Positions 59,543-64,000 of a stretch of 64,000 bases of DNA are shown piece by piece (position 1 is the first letter of the stretch; each line of letters begins with the position of its first letter). The stretch is from Hyphomicrobiaceae bacterium (GTDB lineage: Bacteria; Pseudomonadota; Alphaproteobacteria; Rhizobiales; Hyphomicrobiaceae). The stretch lies in NCBI GenBank assembly GCA_002919265.1, contig PKEY01000070.1, forward strand, positions 1 to 64,000, in the 5' to 3' direction. Under the pieces are notes generated by a model. That model did not search any database, was not told the DNA's origin, and saw only the letters and a program-made list of their open reading frames with translations. The position numbers were made by a program, and so were the translations under genes.

Positions 59543-60049
59543 ATGACGCTCGTCCAAACAGAAACTCATGCAGCTCCGGTTTCGACCGAAGATCTCGAAG
59601 GTGAATATCTTCAGGCTCTGAGGCTCATCGAAAGGTTGCACCGGCTACTGCTCGACGTCATCAAGGACGAGCTGGACCGGAACGGAGGCTATGACCTGAA
59701 CCCCGTGCAGGCGCTTCTGCTCCACAATCTCGGCAATGACGAGCTGACAGCTGGCGAGCTCAAGACGCGTGGTTACTATCTGGGCTCGAACGTTTCCTAC
59801 AATCTCAAGAAACTCGTCGAGCTGGGCTACATCCATTACAAGCGTTCCGACCACGATCGGCGCTCCGTTCGGGTACGGCTCACCGAAAAGGGCGAAGAAA
59901 TCTGTGCCCTCGTCCGCCAGCTCTATCGTCGTCAGCTTCGTTCTCTCGGCAGCGTCGGTGAAATTTCTTTTGAGGATCTTGAGGATCTCAACAGAACTTT
60001 AATGAGACTGGAGAGATTTTGGTCTTACCAGATCCGCTATCGCCTTTGA
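59543..60049 (+). CDS. ldtR: LdtR-like winged-helix (MarR family) transcriptional regulator
   Basis: MarR-like wHTH ELKTRGYYLGSNVSYNLKKLVELGYIHYKRSDHDRRSVRVRLTEKGEEI; adjacent to an L,D-transpeptidase gene. Confidence 0.85.
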   Translation: MTLVQTETHAAPVSTEDLEGEYLQALRLIERLHRLLLDVIKDELDRNGGYDLNPVQALLLHNLGNDELTAGELKTRGYYLGSNVSYNLKKLVELGYIHYKRSDHDRRSVRVRLTEKGEEICALVRQLYRRQLRSLGSVGEISFEDLEDLNRTLMRLERFWSYQIRYRL

Positions 60050-60083
60050 GCGGAATTCACCCGCTCGATCCGACAATCTGTCC

Positions 60084-60116
60084 GACGCCCGCTTAACCTC
60101 ACAGGGCGTCTTTTTT
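60084..60116 (+). terminator. Rho-independent terminator downstream of ldtR
   Basis: gacgccc-N13-gggcgtc followed by tttttt. Confidence 0.8.
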
Positions 60117-60374
60117 ATTGCACCTTCTCACCGTTCCCGGGTGGTCCGCGAACGACGACTTCACACATCCAGTTTATTGGACAGAATTTCCCATTCTGTG
60201 TGGCAATTGGAACGTGCTCCCGCTTAGCCAGCGCGAATGCGCCGGTCCTGATCCGAGGGCAGACGTTCGCAGGCAACGCCTCGCAAAATTGGGGCATGTG
60301 CTCAGAATTCGTTAACGCCAGTAAGGCTACTGATGCAGTGAGATATCAGGCGGACCGGGCAGCGGAGGCGAGGA

Positions 60375-61673
60375 GTGCGTGGGTTCGTAACTGGCAAAGC
60401 ATTCAGCTGCAGGTTAGGTATTAACCTCATCGGAGCACTCGCCGCCGTAACGGGCGCGTCGGTCATCTCCGCCTCCGAAACGCGTGCTTATTCAGATGGC
60501 GCAGCGTGGAATCCGTTCGCCAGCCCGGCTCCGACCTATACGCAGCCTTATGACCGCTCCTTCATCCGGGAGTGGGAGGCTCATCCACCTCGCGGCTACC
60601 CGACGATTTCAAAGGCCAACATCGAGCCTATGAAAGCCGCCATCAAGCGGTATACTGAAATTGTGGAGCGAGGCGGCTGGAAACCTGTTCCCAGGATGAA
60701 GCTGCAGGCAGGGATGACGAGCCCCGCCGTCGCAATTCTCCGCGAGCGCTTGTACTTGTCGGGCGATCTCAAGGAGCGCTCGGGCTATCCGGAGTACTTC
60801 GACTCCTACGTCGAACGCGCGGTCAAGCGCTTTCAGGCGTCGAATGGCCTTGCGCCAACCGGGATCGTCGATGAACGCACGATTGCCGCGCTCAACATCC
60901 CGGCCTCGGTTCGTCTTGCTCAACTGCGTACAAACCTTGACCGGGTCACCGCCCTCGCGCGTTCGGCTGGCAAGAGATACGTGTTGGTGAATATCCCTGC
61001 GGCCCAGGTTGAAGTGGTGGAAAACGACCGCGTGGTCTCGCGCCACTCCGGCGTTGTCGGAAAGATCGACCGACCGACGCCTATCCTCCGCTCGATGATC
61101 CACGAGTTGAACTTCAACCCGATCTGGACACTGCCGCCGACCGTCATCGCCAAGGACCTCATCCCCAAAGGCCGGGAACTGGCCCGACGGAACGAGGATG
61201 TGCTCAAGGTCTACGGGATCGACGCGTATGGGCCAGATGGGCGCAAGCTCGACAGCTCCAAAATCAATTGGTCGTCGAGCGCGGTACAAAATCTGACGTT
61301 CCGGCAGCAGCCGGGTAAAGACAACCCGCTCGGCTTCGTCAAAATCAACTTCCACAATAACTACTCGGTCTACCTCCACGATACGCCATCGGAGAGCATC
61401 TTCGGGCGAAACTTCCGCGCAGCGACCTCCGGCTGCGTCCGGGTGCAGAACATTGAGCAGCTGGCGGCGTGGCTGCTGAGGGATAATGGCTGGACGCTCG
61501 AAGATGTGCTGGCGATCAAGAAGTCCGGCGAGCGCAAGGACGTGCAGCTCAAAAAGCCGGTGCCGCTCTACATGGCATACATCACGGCGTGGGCGACCGA
61601 GGACGGCGTTGTCCAGTTCCGGCGCGACCTCTATCAGAAGGACGGCGTAGGCGCGACGGCTGCGGCCTACTGA
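60375..61673 (+). CDS. L,D-transpeptidase (YkuD family) with peptidoglycan-binding domain
   Basis: VAILRERLYLSG...YFDSYVERAVKRFQASNGLAPTGIVDERTIAALN; YkuD motif YLHDTPSESIFGRNFRAATSGCVRVQNIEQLA. Confidence 0.93.
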   Translation: MRGFVTGKAFSCRLGINLIGALAAVTGASVISASETRAYSDGAAWNPFASPAPTYTQPYDRSFIREWEAHPPRGYPTISKANIEPMKAAIKRYTEIVERGGWKPVPRMKLQAGMTSPAVAILRERLYLSGDLKERSGYPEYFDSYVERAVKRFQASNGLAPTGIVDERTIAALNIPASVRLAQLRTNLDRVTALARSAGKRYVLVNIPAAQVEVVENDRVVSRHSGVVGKIDRPTPILRSMIHELNFNPIWTLPPTVIAKDLIPKGRELARRNEDVLKVYGIDAYGPDGRKLDSSKINWSSSAVQNLTFRQQPGKDNPLGFVKINFHNNYSVYLHDTPSESIFGRNFRAATSGCVRVQNIEQLAAWLLRDNGWTLEDVLAIKKSGERKDVQLKKPVPLYMAYITAWATEDGVVQFRRDLYQKDGVGATAAAY

Positions 61674-61845
61674 AGCTTTAACAGCTTGATTTCAGTCAAG
61701 GTAGAGAGGGGGAAAGAATGTTTTTCTCCCACCATTCTCCATTATCTTGCACAATGAAGTCGCTGGCCAACCAGTTGAACCGCGACATCTAGAAAGTTGA
61801 TGTCGCCGAACTGCCTCGGCAAAAGCTAGAAAAGCTTCTCATAAA

Positions 61846-63087
61846 GTGGCGAGGATCGTGAATTATACCGAAAAATTCCAGCAGGCACTGGAAGCCATTC
61901 ATGCTGAAGGCCGGTATCGCGTCTTCGCAGACTTGCGGCGCAGGTGCGGGGCCTTTCCAGCGGCCGACTACTATGGGTCCGGCACCCAGCGGCCCATCAC
62001 CATTTGGTGCTCGAACGACTATCTCGGCATGGGCCAGCACCCTGAGGTGCTCAAGGCGATGCACGAGGCGCTCGACACAGCCGGCGCAGGTTCAGGCGGC
62101 ACGCGCAACATCTCCGGAACCACCCACTATCACGTTGAGCTCGAAGCGGAACTTGCCGATCTCCATCGCAAGGAAGCCGCCCTGCTCTTTACGTCTGCAT
62201 ACGTCGCTAACGACGCCACGCTTTCGACGCTCGTCAAGCTGTTGCCCGGTACCATGATCTTCTCCGACGAGAAGAACCATGCGTCGATGATCGAGGGCAT
62301 TCGGCGCAGCGGTGCTCCCAAGCGGATCTGGAAGCACAACGATCTCGCTGATCTCGAAGCTCACCTGAAGGATTTCGATCGCGAAACACCGAAGATCATC
62401 GCCTTCGAGTCCGTTTACTCCATGGACGGGACGATTGCGGATATCGCCGGCGTTTGTGATCTGGCCCAGCGCTACGGGGCCCTCACCTACCTCGACGAGG
62501 TTCACGCCGTTGGCTTGTACGGGCCGCGCGGCGGCGGCATTGCCGAACGCGATGGCGTTCTCGACCGGGTGGACATCATCAATGGGACGCTGGCCAAGGG
62601 CTTTGGCGTGATGGGCGGCTACATTGCCGCAAGCCAAGCCTGCGTCGATGCCATCCGGAGTTGCGCACCCGGATTCATTTTCACCACGTCATTGGCGCCG
62701 GCCATCGTCGCTGGCGCGCTCGCCAGCGTGCGGTATCTGAAATCCAGCAACGTTGAGCGCGAGCGGCATCAGGAGCGGGCGCGCACGCTGAAGCGGCGTC
62801 TCATGGCTGCGGGTCTGCCCGTCCTCGACAATCCGAGCCATATCGTGCCGGTGATGGTCGGTGATCCCGTCCTCTGCAAAAAGCTCACCGACGAGCTCCT
62901 CAGCCGCTTCGGCATCTACGTTCAGCCGATCAACTATCCGACCGTGCCGCGGGGGACGGAGCGTCTTCGCCTCACGCCAACCCCACTCCATACCGACCGC
63001 GATTTCGACCACCTGGTCTCCGCCCTTCAAACTCTGTGGCGGGAGCTGGGGCTTGCCTTCAATCCGGTTAGCTTGGCCGCGGAGTGA
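61846..63087 (+). CDS. hemA: 5-aminolevulinate synthase
   Basis: [101 protein letters not shown]. Confidence 0.97.
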   Translation: MARIVNYTEKFQQALEAIHAEGRYRVFADLRRRCGAFPAADYYGSGTQRPITIWCSNDYLGMGQHPEVLKAMHEALDTAGAGSGGTRNISGTTHYHVELEAELADLHRKEAALLFTSAYVANDATLSTLVKLLPGTMIFSDEKNHASMIEGIRRSGAPKRIWKHNDLADLEAHLKDFDRETPKIIAFESVYSMDGTIADIAGVCDLAQRYGALTYLDEVHAVGLYGPRGGGIAERDGVLDRVDIINGTLAKGFGVMGGYIAASQACVDAIRSCAPGFIFTTSLAPAIVAGALASVRYLKSSNVERERHQERARTLKRRLMAAGLPVLDNPSHIVPVMVGDPVLCKKLTDELLSRFGIYVQPINYPTVPRGTERLRLTPTPLHTDRDFDHLVSALQTLWRELGLAFNPVSLAAE

Positions 63088-63222
63088 GCCTCGGGCCCAT
63101 TTTCCGCGCCATGGCGTCTCAAGCGGACCCAGCGGTGTTGTTGGGCACGACTCGCCGTGCTATTGCGCGCAGCTGATTGTCGCTAACGCATCGCCCGACC
63201 CCTTTTTCCCTTCGGCGAGAGG

Positions 63223-64000
63223 ATGAGTATGAGCACAGCCGATCCTGCGCGCCCTTCGACGACTGCTTTTTTTGGCGAAACCCTCGCCGAGCGCGATCCC
63301 GAGCTTTACGCCGCAATATCTGACGAGCTGAAACGCCAGCGCGAGGAGATCGAGCTGATCGCCTCGGAAAACATCGTTTCGCGGGCGGTGCTGGAAGCCG
63401 CAGGTTCGGTTCTCACCAACAAGTATGCCGAAGGCTACCCCGGCCGGCGCTACTACGGCGGCTGCCAGTTCGTCGACGTTGCAGAACAGCTGGCGATCGA
63501 GCGGGCCAAGAAGCTGTTCGGATGTGCCTACGCGAACGTGCAGCCCCATTCCGGCAGCCAGGCTAATCAGGGCGTGTTCATGGCGCTGGCCAAGCCCGGC
63601 GACACCATCCTCGGCCTTTCGCTGGCCGCTGGCGGACACCTCACGCACGGCTCGCCCGTCAACATGTCGGGTAAATGGTTCAACGCCATCCATTACGGTG
63701 TGCGCCGGCAGGACCATCGCATCGATCACGATGAAGTGCGTGCGCTGGCCAAGGAGCATCGTCCCCGCATCATCATCGCTGGCGGCTCGGCCTATCCGCG
63801 CACGATCGACTTTGCAGCTTTCCGCGAGATTGCTGATGAGGTCGGCGCCTACCTGATGGTGGATATGGCGCACTTCGCCGGTCTCGTTGCCGGTGGCGTA
63901 CACCCCAACCCTGTGCCTTACGCGCACGTCGTCACGACCACGACGCACAAAACGCTCCGTGGTCCGCGCGGCGGCATGATCCTTACCAACGACGAGGAGC
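63223..64000 (+). CDS. glyA: Serine hydroxymethyltransferase (3'-truncated by window end)
   Basis: Open frame from ATG 63223 reading [81 protein letters not shown], continuing through [18 protein letters not shown]. Confidence 0.96.
   Translation, partial: MSMSTADPARPSTTAFFGETLAERDPELYAAISDELKRQREEIELIASENIVSRAVLEAAGSVLTNKYAEGYPGRRYYGGCQFVDVAEQLAIERAKKLFGCAYANVQPHSGSQANQGVFMALAKPGDTILGLSLAAGGHLTHGSPVNMSGKWFNAIHYGVRRQDHRIDHDEVRALAKEHRPRIIIAGGSAYPRTIDFAAFREIADEVGAYLMVDMAHFAGLVAGGVHPNPVPYAHVVTTTTHKTLRGPRGGMILTNDEE

Noticed and set aside
60609-61379. 256-aa minus-strand ORF opposite the L,D-transpeptidase
   Set aside because: Antisense shadow; the YkuD motif on the plus strand is unambiguous.
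63088-63222. Possible riboswitch or structured leader upstream of glyA
   Set aside because: No conserved riboswitch motif or strong hairpin recognisable by eye in the short gap.

Overview
This 64 kb window looks like an alphaproteobacterial (Rhizobiales/Hyphomicrobiales-like) chromosome segment. It is GC-rich and densely coding, with no rRNA, tRNA, CRISPR array or insertion element that I could recognise. From left to right it contains: (1) a four-gene amino-acid/opine-oxidase-like FAD operon (279-4234, +), convergent with an eight-gene minus-strand operon for import and hydrolysis of a peptide-like or amide-like substrate (CocE-type hydrolase, full Dpp/Opp ABC transporter, alpha/beta hydrolase, gamma-glutamyltransferase) and a divergent LysR regulator (4275-16259); (2) a Flp/Tad pilus locus (16280-27346) split into divergent arms; (3) assorted genes: an orphan Liv-type binding protein, a TerB-like protein, class I lysyl-tRNA synthetase, a DUF262/HNH GmrSD-like protein, pyrD, a MATE exporter and an Lhr-like helicase/PdeM pair; (4) a catabolic island (39421-49908) with a class III aminotransferase, 3-oxoacid CoA-transferase, hydantoinase A/B, IclR regulator and TRAP transporter; (5) housekeeping and envelope genes: tlpA, argH, arginyltransferase, hemB, an extensin-family protein, an enoyl-CoA hydratase family gene, ldtR/L,D-transpeptidase, hemA (ALAS) and glyA (truncated by the window end). 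The observations most worth follow-up are: shared operator-like words upstream of the hydantoinase/IclR and TRAP promoters; an 11-bp-periodic GAAC/GTTC array resembling alphaproteobacterial LexA boxes; a short secreted twin-CX3C/CX5C repeat protein after argH; an extensin-family protein whose domain is interrupted by a low-complexity insert carrying an 8-aa tandem repeat; a lipobox-bearing N-terminal extension on an orphan LivH-like permease; a DUF262/HNH candidate defence gene; and the two complementary catabolic operons at the left end. I found no clear example of a wholly undescribed multi-gene system. All product calls come from reading the translations, without database searches.
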